64,000 bases of DNA from Nitrobacteraceae bacterium AZCC 1564 (GCA_036924835.1 JBAGRR010000001.1:434001-498000); one strand, 5' to 3'. Positions 52,731 to 63,075 are shown, counted from the first letter of the stretch. Translations and numbers: made by a program. Notes: generated by a model from the letters alone, not told the origin.

Positions 52731-53968
52731 GAAAAGAGCTCCTGCGCCTTGATCAGCGCCTGCGCAAGCTGGTCGACCTCGCTGCGCGTATTATACATGC
52801 CAAATGAGGCTCGGCATGTAGCCGTTACATTGAATCGCTCCAAAAGCGGCATCACGCAATGCGTTCCTGCTCGGACCGCAATGCCGCCACGATCGATCAC
52901 GGTCGCAACATCATGTGGGTGCGCCCCTTCCATCGTGAAAGAGATGAGAGGTCCCTTGCCGTGTGCCGTGCCAATGATGCGAAGGGAATTGATCTCGCGC
53001 AGCCGCTCCATCGCATAGGTGAGCAGGTCATGCTCATGCTTGGCGATGCGCTCCTTGCCGATCGAATTAACGTAGTCGATCGCTGCACCAAGCCCAATCG
53101 ACTCCACAATGGCTGGAGTTCCCGCCTCGAACTTATGTGGAGGATCACCGTAAGTGATCCAATCCTTGGCCACCTCGCGGATCATCTCGCCGCCGCCATT
53201 ATAAGGGCGCACTGCGACCAAGTGATCGTATTTCGCATACAGCACGCCGATCCCAGTCGGGCCGTAAAGCTTATGGCCGGTAAAGACATAGAAGTCACAA
53301 TCGATGTCCTGCACGTCGACAGCCATGTGCACGGCTGCCTGGCTACCGTCGACAAGCACAGGAATGCCTCGTGCATGCGCGATCTTTACGACATCCTTCA
53401 CAGGGACGACGGTGCCAAGCGCATTCGACATCTGCGTGATGGCAACAAGCTTCGTCTTCGCCGTCAGCAGCTTTTCGAATTCCTCGATCAGGAAGTTGCC
53501 TTCATCGTCGACCGGCGCCCATTTGATCACCGCACCATGGCGCTCACGCAGGAAGTGCCAAGGCACGATGTTCGAGTGGTGCTCCATGATCGAGAGCACG
53601 ATCTCGTCGCCCTCTCTGATATTAGGCTCGCCCCAAGATGACGCCACGAGGTTGATAGCCTCGGTCGCATTGCGCGTGAAGATGATCTCTTCATTGCGCC
53701 GGGCATTGAGAAACTGCGCCACGCGGGACCGCCCGCCTTCGTAGGCTTCGGTCGCCGCGTTGGCGAGATAATGCAGCCCACGATGGACGTTAGCGTATTC
53801 ACTCTTGTACGCCTCAGCCATGCGATCAAGCACAGCAGTCGGCTTCTGCGCGGATGCCGCATTGTCGAGATAAACCAGCGGCTTGCCATAGACCTTCAGC
53901 GCGAGCGCTGGAAAGTCTTGCCTGACCCGCTCCACATCGTATGAACCGTTAGCCACTGCCGGATGCAT
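52727..53968 (-). CDS. sufS: Cysteine desulfurase SufS
   Basis: A 413-residue group II PLP-dependent desulfurase that takes sulfur from cysteine for the SufBCD scaffold. The PLP lysine is in FTGHKLYGPTG and the active-site Cys in RAGTHCVMP. SAQKPTAVLDRM and YANVHRGLHYLAN near the N-terminus are diagnostic of SufS. The N-terminus starts MHPAVANGSYDVERV if ATG 53968 is used (3 nt after the sufD stop); an ATG at 53992 overlapping sufD is possible. No sufE or sufU partner is in the window. Confidence 0.95.
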   Translation of the reverse strand: MHPAVANGSYDVERVRQDFPALALKVYGKPLVYLDNAASAQKPTAVLDRMAEAYKSEYANVHRGLHYLANAATEAYEGGRSRVAQFLNARRNEEIIFTRNATEAINLVASSWGEPNIREGDEIVLSIMEHHSNIVPWHFLRERHGAVIKWAPVDDEGNFLIEEFEKLLTAKTKLVAITQMSNALGTVVPVKDVVKIAHARGIPVLVDGSQAAVHMAVDVQDIDCDFYVFTGHKLYGPTGIGVLYAKYDHLVAVRPYNGGGEMIREVAKDWITYGDPPHKFEAGTPAIVESIGLGAAIDYVNSIGKERIAKHEHDLLTYAMERLREINSLRIIGTAHGKGPLISFTMEGAHPHDVATVIDRGGIAVRAGTHCVMPLLERFNVTATCRASFGMYNTRSEVDQLAQALIKAQELFS

Positions 53969-53970
53969 GA

Positions 53971-55296
53971 TTATCCCCGTGCTGCCAGCCATCGATCGGC
54001 AGCAGCAATTGCGACGTCGCGCAGATTGTCGTCGACAATGGACTCGATCGCCTCGCCCACGAATGCCGCGATTAGCAATGCCTGGGCTTCCTTTTCGGGC
54101 AGACCGCGCGCGCGCAGATAAAACAAGAGGCTCTCATCCAGAGCGCCGGCCGTCGCACCATGGCCGCAAGTCACGTCGTCCGCGAAGATTTCGAGTTCTG
54201 GCTTGTTGCTGGCCTGGGCCTCGTCTGATAGCAGCAGCGCCCTGGTCATCATCTTGCCGTCGGTCTTCTGCGCGTCGGGACGCACGATAATGCGCCCTTG
54301 GAACACCGAATGAGCTCGCTCATCGAGCACAGACCGGAAGACTTCACGGCTTGAGCAGTGCGGTACTGCATGATCGACCAACAAAGTGGTGTCGCCGTGA
54401 CGATGTCCTCCAAGCAAATTTACGCCGTTCGTGGTCAGCGCGCCGCCTTCGCCACCAAAAGTGATAAAGGCCTGGTAGCGGCTAACTCCGGCGCCGTTCG
54501 TGAGGTTGAACGTATTCAGCTTGGTGTTGGCGCCGAGCGTAAAGATGGCAGTCGTGACGTTCGCAGCATCACGGGCATCTTCCATCAGGCGTACATGTTC
54601 GATCCCAACATCATCGCCACTCCAGACGACGATCGAGTCATGAGTTTGATAGGACTTCGCGCCATCGGCTGCGGCAAAGCTCTCCACGAGCGTGACCTGC
54701 GCGCCTTTGCCGATCTTCACCAGCGAGCGCGTGAAGGCTGAGGTGCCCGAGTTGGTCGCAATATGTGCGATATGGATCGGCTTAGCAGGCTTGGCGCCTT
54801 CGGCGATGTCGATCACGACCCCATCCGTTGCCATAGCGGCATTGAGCGAGATCATTGCATCCGAGGTCACACTGGTCTGCAACAGATCAGATCGGACCTT
54901 GTTGTCGGAATCTTCGAGCACTTCACGCAGCGTCCGCAGGCGGATGCTGGCATCAAGCCCGCTCAGATCGGACAGTTGCGGAGCGAATACACCATCGACC
55001 AGCACGAACTTCTGCGTGTTGTCGACACCGAGCGACTTCACCGACTGGGCGGCGCGGGCGAGCGCGGCCTGATCCGGAGCAGGCGCAAGCGGTGCGATCT
55101 CGCGCAATAAGGTGCGCAGATCGGTATATTTCCATTCTTCCAGACGACGATGCGGCAATCCGCGATTCGCAAAGTCATCAAAGGCGGCCTGCCGCACCTC
55201 GGCGACAACACCGGATCCCGGCAAACGGTCACGCGCCACGGCGAACAATTCGTCGAGCGTACGCTCCGTGTTCGGTTTGACCAATGCAACGTTCAT
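53971..55296 (-). CDS. sufD: Fe-S assembly scaffold subunit SufD
   Basis: A 441-residue SufB-paralogous beta-helix protein, part of the SufBC2D scaffold. VDHAVPHCSSREVFRSVLDERAHSVFQGRI and TCGHGATAGALDESLLFYLRARG are the family-defining C-terminal segments. The functionally important His sits in CGHGATAG. The N-terminal helical domain starts MNVALVKPNTERTLDEL. It is 12 nt downstream of sufC. Confidence 0.95.
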   Translation of the reverse strand: MNVALVKPNTERTLDELFAVARDRLPGSGVVAEVRQAAFDDFANRGLPHRRLEEWKYTDLRTLLREIAPLAPAPDQAALARAAQSVKSLGVDNTQKFVLVDGVFAPQLSDLSGLDASIRLRTLREVLEDSDNKVRSDLLQTSVTSDAMISLNAAMATDGVVIDIAEGAKPAKPIHIAHIATNSGTSAFTRSLVKIGKGAQVTLVESFAAADGAKSYQTHDSIVVWSGDDVGIEHVRLMEDARDAANVTTAIFTLGANTKLNTFNLTNGAGVSRYQAFITFGGEGGALTTNGVNLLGGHRHGDTTLLVDHAVPHCSSREVFRSVLDERAHSVFQGRIIVRPDAQKTDGKMMTRALLLSDEAQASNKPELEIFADDVTCGHGATAGALDESLLFYLRARGLPEKEAQALLIAAFVGEAIESIVDDNLRDVAIAAADRWLAARG

Positions 55297-55308
55297 GCTG
55301 GTGCCTGT

Positions 55309-56067
55309 TTACGCCGCTTTGTCTTCGAATTGCGCGTACCCGGATTTCTCCAGCTCAAGCGCAAGATCCTTGCCGCCGCTCTTCACGACGCGCCCCTTTG
55401 ACATCACGTGGACAAAGTCGGGAACAATGTAATTGAGCAAACGCTGATAGTGAGTGATCACCACCATAGCGCGGTCCTTCGACCGCAGTGCGTTCACACC
55501 GTCCGCAGCGACGCGCAGCGCGTCGATATCGAGACCTGAGTCCATTTCATCGAGAATGCACAGGCTCGGCTGGAACAGCGCCATCTGAAGCACTTCGTTG
55601 CGCTTCTTCTCGCCGCCGGAGAATCCGACGTTGACGCCGCGCTTCAGCATGTCCTGCGGGATGTTCAGCGACGTCGCGACTTCGCGAACCTTCTTTAGAA
55701 AATCCGGGGTCGAGTATTCGCTCTCGCCCCTCGCCTTGCGCTGTGCGTTCAGCGCAGTGCGCAGGAACGTCATCGTCGCGACACCGGGAATTTCGACCGG
55801 GTATTGGAAGGCAAGGAACACGCCCTTCGCGGCGCGCTCATCCGGCTCCATTTCCAACAGGTCTTCGCCTCTGAACAGGATCTCGCCGCTGGTGACGTCG
55901 TAGCCCGGCTTGCCGGCGATGACATGGCTGAGGGTCGATTTGCCTGAACCGTTCGGTCCCATAATGGCGTGAATCTCACCCACGTTCACGGTGAGGTTCA
56001 ACCCATGCAAAATCTCCTTGTCCTCGACCTGAACCTTCAGATCCCTGACTTCAAGCAATGCGGTCAT
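55309..56067 (-). CDS. sufC: Fe-S assembly ATPase SufC
   Basis: A 252-residue ABC-type ATPase driving conformational change of the SufBCD scaffold. Walker A is GPNGSGKST, the Q-loop is in [12 protein letters not shown], the signature reads [10 protein letters not shown], Walker B is [15 protein letters not shown], and the H-loop is in VITHYQRLL. The start overlaps the sufB stop (ATGA). A 246-nt longer frame upstream is a shadow of sufB and is rejected. Confidence 0.96.
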   Translation of the reverse strand: MTALLEVRDLKVQVEDKEILHGLNLTVNVGEIHAIMGPNGSGKSTLSHVIAGKPGYDVTSGEILFRGEDLLEMEPDERAAKGVFLAFQYPVEIPGVATMTFLRTALNAQRKARGESEYSTPDFLKKVREVATSLNIPQDMLKRGVNVGFSGGEKKRNEVLQMALFQPSLCILDEMDSGLDIDALRVAADGVNALRSKDRAMVVITHYQRLLNYIVPDFVHVMSKGRVVKSGGKDLALELEKSGYAQFEDKAA

Positions 56068-57542
56068 CCAACACTTCCTTCCAGCGAGATCGAGATCAAC
56101 TTCTGTGCCTCGACCGCAAATTCCATCGGCAATTGCTGCAGCACGTCCTTGACGAAACCGTTGACGACGAGCGCCACCGCTTCTTCCTGGCTCAGACCGC
56201 GCTGCACGCAGTAAAACAACATGTCTTCGGAAATCTTCGACGTCGTCGCTTCGTGCTCGAAGAGCGCCGATGAGTTCTTGGCTTCGATGTACGGCACCGT
56301 GTGGGCACCGCACTTGTCACCGATCAGGAGCGAGTCACACGCCGTGAAGTTGCGCGCGTTTGTCGCTTTGCGATGCGCCGTCACGAGGCCGCGATAGGTG
56401 TTTTGCGAAACGCCCGCCGCGATGCCCTTCGAGATGATGCGGCTGGTCGTGTCCTTTCCAAGATGGAGCATCTTGGTGCCAGAATCGACCTGCTGGAAAC
56501 CATTCGAAATCGCGATCGAATAGAACTCGCCGCGGGAATTATCGCCGCGCAGAATGCAGCTCGGATACTTCCACGTGATTGCCGAGCCGGTCTCAACCTG
56601 CGTCCAGGAAATCTTGGAGTGCTTGCCGCGGCAATCACCACGCTTGGTGACGAAATTGTAGATGCCACCCTTGCCTTCCGCGTTGCCCGGATACCAATTC
56701 TGCACCGTCGAATACTTGATCTCGGCATCGTCCAGCGCGACGAGTTCGACCACGGCGGCGTGCAACTGGTTCTCATCACGCTGCGGAGCAGTGCAGCCCT
56801 CGAGATAGCTGACGTACGAGCCCTTGTCGGCGATGATCAGCGTACGCTCGAACTGACCGGTGTTGCGCTCGTTGATGCGGAAGTATGTCGACAGCTCCAT
56901 CGGGCAGTGCACGCCTTCCGGCACGTAAACAAACGAGCCGTCGGAGAACACTGCCGAATTTAGCGTCGCGAAAAAGTTGTCGGAGGTCGGCACGACGCTG
57001 CCGAGATATTTCTTCACTAACTCAGGATGTTCGCGAATCGCTTCCGAGATCGGCATGAAGATCACGCCGGCCTTCTTCAACTCTGCCTGGAACGTCGTGG
57101 CGACAGACACGGAATCGAACACGGCATCGACCGCGACGCGGCGCTCACCTTCGGGGCGCACAACGCCAGCCAGCATTTCCTGCTCACGCAGCGGAATGCC
57201 GAGCTTCTCGTATGTCTTTAGAATTTCCGGATCGACTTCGTCGAGCGACGCCAACGCCTTCTTCTTCGGCGCGGCGTAATAGTAGAGATCCTGATAGTCG
57301 ATCTTCGGGTAGTTCACCCGCGCCCAGGTCGGCTCCTGCATCGTCAGCCAGCGACGATACGCTTCCAGACGCCATTCGAGCATCCAGGCTGGTTCGTTCT
57401 TCTTGGCTGAGATGAATCTGACGATGTCTTCGGAAAGACCTCTCGGGGCTTTCTCGGACTCGATCAGAGTTTCGAATCCATAACGATATTGATCGACGTC
57501 GATCTGGCGAACCCGATCGACCGTCTCTTGTACGGCCGCCAT
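56064..57542 (-). CDS. sufB: Fe-S assembly scaffold subunit SufB
   Basis: A 492-residue scaffold subunit where clusters are built. Conserved segments include [39 protein letters not shown] (with the persulfide-accepting Cys), [21 protein letters not shown] and [22 protein letters not shown] lies 8 nt before ATG 57542, which decides the start over the ATG/alternative at 57569. It follows an IscS-type desulfurase gene 85 nt upstream in the same direction. Confidence 0.97.
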   Translation of the reverse strand: MAAVQETVDRVRQIDVDQYRYGFETLIESEKAPRGLSEDIVRFISAKKNEPAWMLEWRLEAYRRWLTMQEPTWARVNYPKIDYQDLYYYAAPKKKALASLDEVDPEILKTYEKLGIPLREQEMLAGVVRPEGERRVAVDAVFDSVSVATTFQAELKKAGVIFMPISEAIREHPELVKKYLGSVVPTSDNFFATLNSAVFSDGSFVYVPEGVHCPMELSTYFRINERNTGQFERTLIIADKGSYVSYLEGCTAPQRDENQLHAAVVELVALDDAEIKYSTVQNWYPGNAEGKGGIYNFVTKRGDCRGKHSKISWTQVETGSAITWKYPSCILRGDNSRGEFYSIAISNGFQQVDSGTKMLHLGKDTTSRIISKGIAAGVSQNTYRGLVTAHRKATNARNFTACDSLLIGDKCGAHTVPYIEAKNSSALFEHEATTSKISEDMLFYCVQRGLSQEEAVALVVNGFVKDVLQQLPMEFAVEAQKLISISLEGSVG

Positions 57543-57626
57543 CTTTTTATCCTCCGCTCGCGGTTTCAAGGACCGCGGTGGACCGCGTAAGTTGTACTCG
57601 GGCTTTACTCGCGCGGCGCGAGAACG

Positions 57627-58790
57627 TTAGAACTGTTCAAGCCCGATCGTTCGCGCTTTAAGTAATACACTCGAGAGCTTTCTCCAAGCCTCTAGGCACC
57701 GATCGATGTCCGCTTCCGTGGTCTCCCAGCCCATACTGAGGCGAATGGCTCCCTGAATCAGAGCAGGATCGACCTTCATCGCTTCGAGAACGTGAGACGG
57801 CTGCACCTTCCCAGACGAGCACGCTGATCCGGAAGACACCGCAATCCCCTCCAGATCAAAGCCGATCACCGCGGTTTCCGCCTTCAGGCCCGGTGCGGAA
57901 ACCAACGTCGTATTCGGCAACCGCGGAATGTCGCTGGAGAAGATCGTTGTTCCGGGGAGAGCCTTGAGGCCCGCTTCCAGCCGCTGCTGAAGCGATGCCA
58001 TGCCCGCTGCATTTGCTTCACGTGAAATCATGGCCGCTCGCGTAGCAGCCCCGAAACCCGCGATGCCTATGACATTCTCCGTTCCGGCCCGACGGCCCTG
58101 TTCCTGACCACCGCCGCGGACCCGAGGCTCCAGCCCATAGAGACTGTCCGCCAAAACGAGCGCCCCGACACCTTTGGGACCACCGATCTTGTGCGCAGAA
58201 ACGGTCAGAAGATCGCAATTTAATTCATTAATATTTATCGGTATTTTTCCGAGGGACGGCACAGCATCCACATGCAACAGGCCGCCTGCCCCATGAACCA
58301 TCTCAGCGACTTCAGGAATCGGTTGAATTGCACCCGTTTCATTGTTTGCGAGCATGAGCGAGACCAGTGTGGGCGGCTGGCTGTCAAGCAGCCTGGAGAG
58401 GTCCTGCAGGTCAACGACCCCCGACGAATTCACCCGTGCGATTTCAATCCGTTCGCGCGGAAAGCGCCCGCCCGCCAAAACCGACGCATGCTCTATGGCT
58501 GAAACAACCAGCCGCTGCACGGGGGCTCCGCTCCGCCGGAGCCCCGGCGTCAGCGCCAGCATGTTGGCTTCTGTGCCCCCCGACGTGAACACGACATTCC
58601 TCGCACCCGCTCCGGTCGCCTCAGCGATTGCGGCTCGCGCGTCTTCAACGAGCTTGCGCGCCGCACGACCTTCGCTGTGGATAGACGACGGATTGCCGGT
58701 AACGTCAAAGGCCGCCACCATTGCCGCGCGCGCTTCGGGCCGCAGCGGTGTGGTTGCATTCCAGTCCAGATAAACTCGTTGACGCGTCAC
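57627..58790 (-). CDS. IscS/NifS-type cysteine desulfurase, first gene of the suf operon
   Basis: A 387-residue group I desulfurase. VYLDWNATTPLRPEARAAM is the N-terminal signature, the PLP lysine is in VSAHKIGGPKG, and the mobile-loop Cys is in SSGSACSSGKVQPSHV. It should supply sulfur, perhaps to tRNA thiolation as well as Fe-S building, in addition to SufS. The start is GTG 58790 with AGGA upstream; TTG 58808 would add six residues. Opening a suf operon with an IscS-like gene is common in Rhizobiales, though an Rrf2-type regulator gene, often found here in other alphaproteobacteria, is missing. Confidence 0.92.
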   Translation of the reverse strand: MTRQRVYLDWNATTPLRPEARAAMVAAFDVTGNPSSIHSEGRAARKLVEDARAAIAEATGAGARNVVFTSGGTEANMLALTPGLRRSGAPVQRLVVSAIEHASVLAGGRFPRERIEIARVNSSGVVDLQDLSRLLDSQPPTLVSLMLANNETGAIQPIPEVAEMVHGAGGLLHVDAVPSLGKIPININELNCDLLTVSAHKIGGPKGVGALVLADSLYGLEPRVRGGGQEQGRRAGTENVIGIAGFGAATRAAMISREANAAGMASLQQRLEAGLKALPGTTIFSSDIPRLPNTTLVSAPGLKAETAVIGFDLEGIAVSSGSACSSGKVQPSHVLEAMKVDPALIQGAIRLSMGWETTEADIDRCLEAWRKLSSVLLKARTIGLEQF

Positions 58791-58842
58791 GTTCGGTAAT
58801 CCTGCCAAGTCCTTAAGGCGAGAAGGTCAATGCCCCCTCGCG

Positions 58843-58871
58843 ATGCTCAATCTATGATTAGCATGCTCAAT
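58843..58871. promoter_or_regulatory. Candidate iron/Fe-S-responsive operator upstream of suf
   Basis: ATGCTCAAT occurs twice as a direct repeat (58843-58851 and 58863-58871), exactly 20 bp apart, that is two helical turns. The second copy overlaps TGA-N9-TCA (58855-58869), the shape of rhizobial RirA-type iron operators, and an 8-bp AGCATGCT palindrome. It lies 53-81 bp before the desulfurase start in the divergent region shared with the hydrolase gene. Which regulator binds is unknown. Confidence 0.4.
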
Positions 58872-59020
58872 TTGCTTGCTTTTTGCCCCTCGCCCCATGG
58901 TAGAACGCCGCATCAAATTTGCATCGCGCCGATTTCCGGTCGCTAACGAGGCCAATCGATAATCTGTTGGCGTGGCTGATTCACCAGACACCGTCGATTG
59001 ACCACATCTAAGGACGACTG

Positions 59021-59668
59021 ATGCCCGAAGTCATTTTCACCGGCCCTGCCGGCCGTCTCGAAGGCCGCTACCATCCGGCGAAGCAGAAGAACGCACCGAT
59101 TGCGATGGTCCTCCACCCACATCCGCAGTTCCAAGGCAATATGAACCACCCGATTGTCTATCAGGTTTATTATGCCTTCGTAGCCCGTGGCTTTTCGGTT
59201 CTTCGGTTCAACTTCCGTGGCGTTGGCCGCAGCCAAGGCTCGTTCGACCATGGAACCGGCGAACTGTCAGATGCCGCGGCCGCGCTCGACTGGGCCCAGA
59301 CTATCAATCCGGAGGCGCGTGCCTGTTGGGTAGCGGGCTTTTCGTTCGGCGCCTGGATCGGCATGCAGCTCCTGATGCGCCGGCCCGAGGTCGAAGGGTT
59401 CATTTCGATCGCGCCCGAGCCCAACCGTTACGACTTCTCGTTTCTCGCTCCCTGCCCGTCATCGGGGCTGATCGTTCACGGCGAGAAGGATATCGTGGCC
59501 CCGGCAAAGGATGTCACGACACTGGTGGAGAAGTTGAAGACGCAGAAGGGAATCGTGATTGATCAGCAGATCATTCCCGGCGCCAACCATTTCTTCGTGG
59601 ACAAGATGGAACCGCTGATGGAGTCGGTGACATCCTATCTCGATATGCGGCTCGCCAACGTCCGCTAA
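59021..59668 (+). CDS. Alpha/beta hydrolase
   Basis: A 215-residue compact alpha/beta hydrolase. HPHPQFQGNMNHPIV and LRFNFRGVGRSQGSFDHG are the oxyanion and early-strand motifs. The nucleophile elbow is GFSFGAW (Ser110 region), Asp lies in HGEKDIVAP, and His in PGANHFFVDK. It belongs to the group annotated as CocE/NonD-like or dienelactone-like small hydrolases; the substrate is unknown. Divergent from the suf operon, with which it shares the regulatory region. Confidence 0.9.
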   Translation: MPEVIFTGPAGRLEGRYHPAKQKNAPIAMVLHPHPQFQGNMNHPIVYQVYYAFVARGFSVLRFNFRGVGRSQGSFDHGTGELSDAAAALDWAQTINPEARACWVAGFSFGAWIGMQLLMRRPEVEGFISIAPEPNRYDFSFLAPCPSSGLIVHGEKDIVAPAKDVTTLVEKLKTQKGIVIDQQIIPGANHFFVDKMEPLMESVTSYLDMRLANVR

Positions 59669-59723
59669 GGATACACGCCACGCTTTGAGCGTTGCAAACT
59701 CGATTCTGGCCAGGCGTTTGCCC

Positions 59724-60398
59724 TCAGGCAGCAGCCTGGCCTTCAAGTTTGAGCAGATACACGTTGTGTTTCTTCATGAACGCGCGCAGCAGTTCCGGAT
59801 AATCTGCACTGACCGCCTCGCGCACCGAGGTACGTTCGCGAAGATTCTTACGCCAATGCGCGATCTTCGGCTTGCCGGCAAGGATACCGAAATCGCCGAT
59901 CTCGTCGAAGACATCGAAGTAACGAAACGCTGGCGCAAACACGGCATCAACGAGCGAGAAGCCATCGCCGTCGAACCACGGCGCAGCGACCAGTCTCGCC
60001 TCGAGCCGCGCGAACCGCTCTTCTGATTGTTTGACTTTGGCTTTGAACGACGCCTCATCCTTGGAGGTCTCCAGACCCCAGATGTCGCCAAGAACGGCAG
60101 AGCCGTATTCGATCCACGCCCGATGCTCCGCGCGTGCGACAGCGTCCGTTGGATGCAACGGCTTGGGCTGCGTCTCCTCAAGATACTCAAGGATGACGGC
60201 AGACTCGAAGATCGCCTTGTCGCCCACCAACAAGACTGGCGTCTTGCCGAGCGGAGACATCTTCAAGAACCAGTCAGGCTTGTTGTCCAGGTCGATGTCA
60301 ATCCGTTCGAACGGCACGCCCTTCTCTTTCAACGCAATGACTGCTCGCTGGACGTAAGGGCACAGCTTATGGCTGACGAGTTTGAGAGGCTCGACCAT
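59724..60398 (-). CDS. Glutathione S-transferase (omega-like)
   Basis: A 224-residue GST. The start MVEPLKLVSHKLCPYVQRAV has an active-site Cys13 in the CPYVQ motif of omega/lambda-type enzymes, which act as thiol reductases or glutathionyl-hydroquinone-type reductases rather than classical conjugases. MSPLGKTPVLLVG supplies the cis-Pro and FESAVILEYLEE the Glu-Ser glutathione contact. The helical C-domain is complete. It is downstream of anmK in the same direction but separated by 205 nt, so it probably has its own promoter. Confidence 0.9.
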   Translation of the reverse strand: MVEPLKLVSHKLCPYVQRAVIALKEKGVPFERIDIDLDNKPDWFLKMSPLGKTPVLLVGDKAIFESAVILEYLEETQPKPLHPTDAVARAEHRAWIEYGSAVLGDIWGLETSKDEASFKAKVKQSEERFARLEARLVAAPWFDGDGFSLVDAVFAPAFRYFDVFDEIGDFGILAGKPKIAHWRKNLRERTSVREAVSADYPELLRAFMKKHNVYLLKLEGQAAA

Positions 60399-60603
60399 TA
60401 CACGGCTCCATTTTTACGGGCGCGCCGGAGTGCTTTCGACATTCGGCAACGTGTAGTGCGCGCAGCGCTCCGCACGCTGAAAAGCAGCTGCGTCGCCAGG
60501 AAAATGGCATCCCCGATAGGCATATGAAACTCGTTTTTAATGCAGATGCATCTTTCTAGACGCCGCGCCAAGCAGCGTCAAGGTTCATGCAACTGCATTA
60601 AAA

Positions 60604-61701
60604 TCACGGTTTTGCGAGCAAGCCACCGCTGAGAGGTTCAGTGATACCAGTCGTTCCTGGATAGGTCAGCGGCAGGTCCTTCAGACTGCGTACAGCCAGA
60701 TAGGCAAAGGCCTGAGCTTCGATCGCATCGCCCGACCATCCAAGATCGCTTCCGCGCAGAACGTTTGCTGAGCCAAGACGCGCGCCCAGCATGCGCATCA
60801 GAGTTGGATTACTTGCGCCGCCTCCGACGACAATCCATAACGTGGGCGGCTTCGGCAGCTTTGATGCGATGTGGGCGATGGATGTTGCTGTAAACGCGGT
60901 CAGCGTGGCGGCGCCGTCTTCCGCCGTGACACCAACCAGCTTAAGCGCTGCGAAATCATTGCGGTCGAGCGACTTCGGCGCGGGCCGGAAAAAGAACGGA
61001 CGATCCATCGCACGTTCAATCCAGTTCTCGTCGACGCGGCCGTTGGCCGCCATGCGACCATCGCGATCGACCGCTTCACCGGTCGTGCGCAGCATGAAGT
61101 CATCCAACAATGCGTTGCCAGGCCCTGTATCGCAAGCAATGAGCGTTTCATTGTCGATGTACGTGATATTGGCGACACCCCCAATGTTGACCACCACTGT
61201 GGGCTCGGCGCGCTTCTGCATCTGCACGAGCGCTCGATGATAAATCGGAACGAGTGGCGCCCCCTGCCCGCCGGCGGCAACGTCGGCCGCACGAAGATCA
61301 AACACCACTTGGATGCCGAGTGCTTTTGCCAACGCTTCGCCATCGCCGATCTGAACCGTCAGCTTCTGCTCAGGACGATGCAACACAGTCTGGCCGTGAA
61401 ATCCGATGACATCGACATCGGTTGGCGCGAGGCCGTTGTTTTGGAGAAAGCGCTTCACGACCTCTGCGTGAACTTCGGTGACGAGCCGCTCCGCCAGGGC
61501 CAGCGCGCCGGGGCGTTGGTCGCGCGCGGAAAGAGACACAGCATCCGCAAGCGCCTGCCGAAGCAACCCGCGCTCGCCGTCCGAATAGCGCCGATAATCC
61601 GTCGGCCCGAAAGACCCGACGCCTTCACCGTCAGTTTCGATCAGCGCAACGTCAACCCCATCGAGGGACGTTCCGCTCATGAGGCCAATCGCTTTCAGCA
61701 A
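60604..61701 (-). CDS. anmK: Anhydro-N-acetylmuramic acid kinase
   Basis: A 365-residue sugar kinase of the hexokinase/actin fold. It opens and phosphorylates 1,6-anhydro-MurNAc from recycled cell wall to MurNAc-6-phosphate. LMSGTSLDGVDVAL is the N-terminal phosphate loop, GFHGQTVLH and GGQGAPLVPIYH are conserved, and NIGGVANIT and CDTGPGNALLDD complete the ATP site. The start is TTG 61701, supported by AAGGAG 8 nt upstream; ATG 61680 would cut into the first strand. Divergent from tyrS across 81 bp. Confidence 0.95.
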   Translation of the reverse strand: MLKAIGLMSGTSLDGVDVALIETDGEGVGSFGPTDYRRYSDGERGLLRQALADAVSLSARDQRPGALALAERLVTEVHAEVVKRFLQNNGLAPTDVDVIGFHGQTVLHRPEQKLTVQIGDGEALAKALGIQVVFDLRAADVAAGGQGAPLVPIYHRALVQMQKRAEPTVVVNIGGVANITYIDNETLIACDTGPGNALLDDFMLRTTGEAVDRDGRMAANGRVDENWIERAMDRPFFFRPAPKSLDRNDFAALKLVGVTAEDGAATLTAFTATSIAHIASKLPKPPTLWIVVGGGASNPTLMRMLGARLGSANVLRGSDLGWSGDAIEAQAFAYLAVRSLKDLPLTYPGTTGITEPLSGGLLAKP

Positions 61702-61782
61702 GGGCCGCTCCTTGGTTGAATCCGACGCCGGACCTGATACACCACACCCCTCTATAAAACGCTAAATCGCCAGAGCGCCCGC

Positions 61783-63036
61783 ATGAGTGCCTACAAATCC
61801 GACTTCCTCAACGTCCTTGAAAGCCGAGGCTTCATCCATCAGGTCTCGGAACCCGAGGCATTGGATGCGCTCGCCGCGAAGGGATCGATCACGGGATATA
61901 TCGGGTTCGATTGCACCGCTCCGTCCTTGCACGTGGGTTCGCTGCTGCCGATCATGATGCTGCACTGGATGCAGCAGACCGGCCACAAACCAATCGCCCT
62001 CATGGGCGGCGGGACCACCCGCGTCGGCGATCCGTCCGGCAAGGACGAGAGCCGAAAAATTCTCACAGATGCCGACATCGCAGCGAACCTCGCAGGCATC
62101 CGCACCGTATTCGACAAATTCCTGACCTTCGGCGAGGGAAAAACCGACGCCCTCATGGTCAACAACAATGATTGGCTCGCGCCTCTCAATTACATCGATT
62201 TTCTGCGCGACGTTGGCAAGCATTTCTCTGTCAATCGCATGCTATCGTTCGACTCGGTCAAGCTGCGCCTTGAACGGCAGCATGAGCTGTCATTTCTCGA
62301 ATTCAACTACATGATCCTGCAGGCGTACGACTTCGTCGAGCTTCACAAGCGCACAGGCTGCGTGCTGCAGATGGGCGGTTCAGATCAGTGGGGTAACATC
62401 GTCAACGGCATCGACCTTGGCCGGCGCATGGCCAACGCACAACTGTTCGCGCTGACCTCCCCGCTGCTCACCACCGCTGGCGGAGCCAAGATGGGCAAGA
62501 CGGCGGCTGGCGCCGTTTGGCTCAATGAGGATCGGCTCAGCGCTTACGACTACTGGCAGTTCTGGCGCAATACCGAAGACGCCGACGTTGAGCGTTTCCT
62601 CAAGCTGTTCACCGTATTGCCGCTCGATGAGATTGCAAAGCTTGCCGCTCTGCGTGGCCAGGAGATCAACGAAGCCAAGAAGGTCCTCGCAACCGAAGCG
62701 ACAGCTCTGGTTCGCGGCCGTGCCGCAGCGGAAGCTGCATTAGAGACCGCGCGAAAGACTTTCGAGGAAGGCGCGATCGCGGGCGACCTTCCAACACTCG
62801 AAATTCCAACGGCGGAGCTTGATGGTGGCGTCGCAGTGCTTGGACTGTTCGTCAAGGCGGGCCTTGTTACGTCAAACGGTGAAGCGCGGCGCCAGATCAA
62901 GGGCGGCGGCCTCCGCGTCAACGACACAACGGTGACGGACGAAAAGATGGTGCTGGCATCGAAAGATTTGACGCCGGAGGGCGTCATCAAGCTCTCGATG
63001 GGCCGCAAGCGGCATGTGCTACTGAAGCCGGTCTAG
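61783..63036 (+). CDS. tyrS: Tyrosyl-tRNA synthetase
   Basis: A 417-residue class I aminoacyl-tRNA synthetase charging tRNA-Tyr. The HIGH-type motif reads HVGSLLP after the conserved GFDCTAPSL, the Tyr-binding region includes [11 protein letters not shown], and the KMSKS-type motif reads [10 protein letters not shown]-terminal S4 RNA-binding domain (about residues 350-415, [15 protein letters not shown]) is complete. The KMGKT form is usual in alphaproteobacterial TyrRS. Followed 40 nt later by a palindromic element. Confidence 0.97.
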   Translation: MSAYKSDFLNVLESRGFIHQVSEPEALDALAAKGSITGYIGFDCTAPSLHVGSLLPIMMLHWMQQTGHKPIALMGGGTTRVGDPSGKDESRKILTDADIAANLAGIRTVFDKFLTFGEGKTDALMVNNNDWLAPLNYIDFLRDVGKHFSVNRMLSFDSVKLRLERQHELSFLEFNYMILQAYDFVELHKRTGCVLQMGGSDQWGNIVNGIDLGRRMANAQLFALTSPLLTTAGGAKMGKTAAGAVWLNEDRLSAYDYWQFWRNTEDADVERFLKLFTVLPLDEIAKLAALRGQEINEAKKVLATEATALVRGRAAAEAALETARKTFEEGAIAGDLPTLEIPTAELDGGVAVLGLFVKAGLVTSNGEARRQIKGGGLRVNDTTVTDEKMVLASKDLTPEGVIKLSMGRKRHVLLKPV

Positions 63037-63075
63037 AACTTCGGTTCATGTTTTGACGCGTGTTCTTCACGCGAA

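Noticed and set aside
56068-56313. Longer SufC start
   Set aside because: The extra 82 residues are a shadow of sufB; ATGA coupling at 56067 is the natural start.
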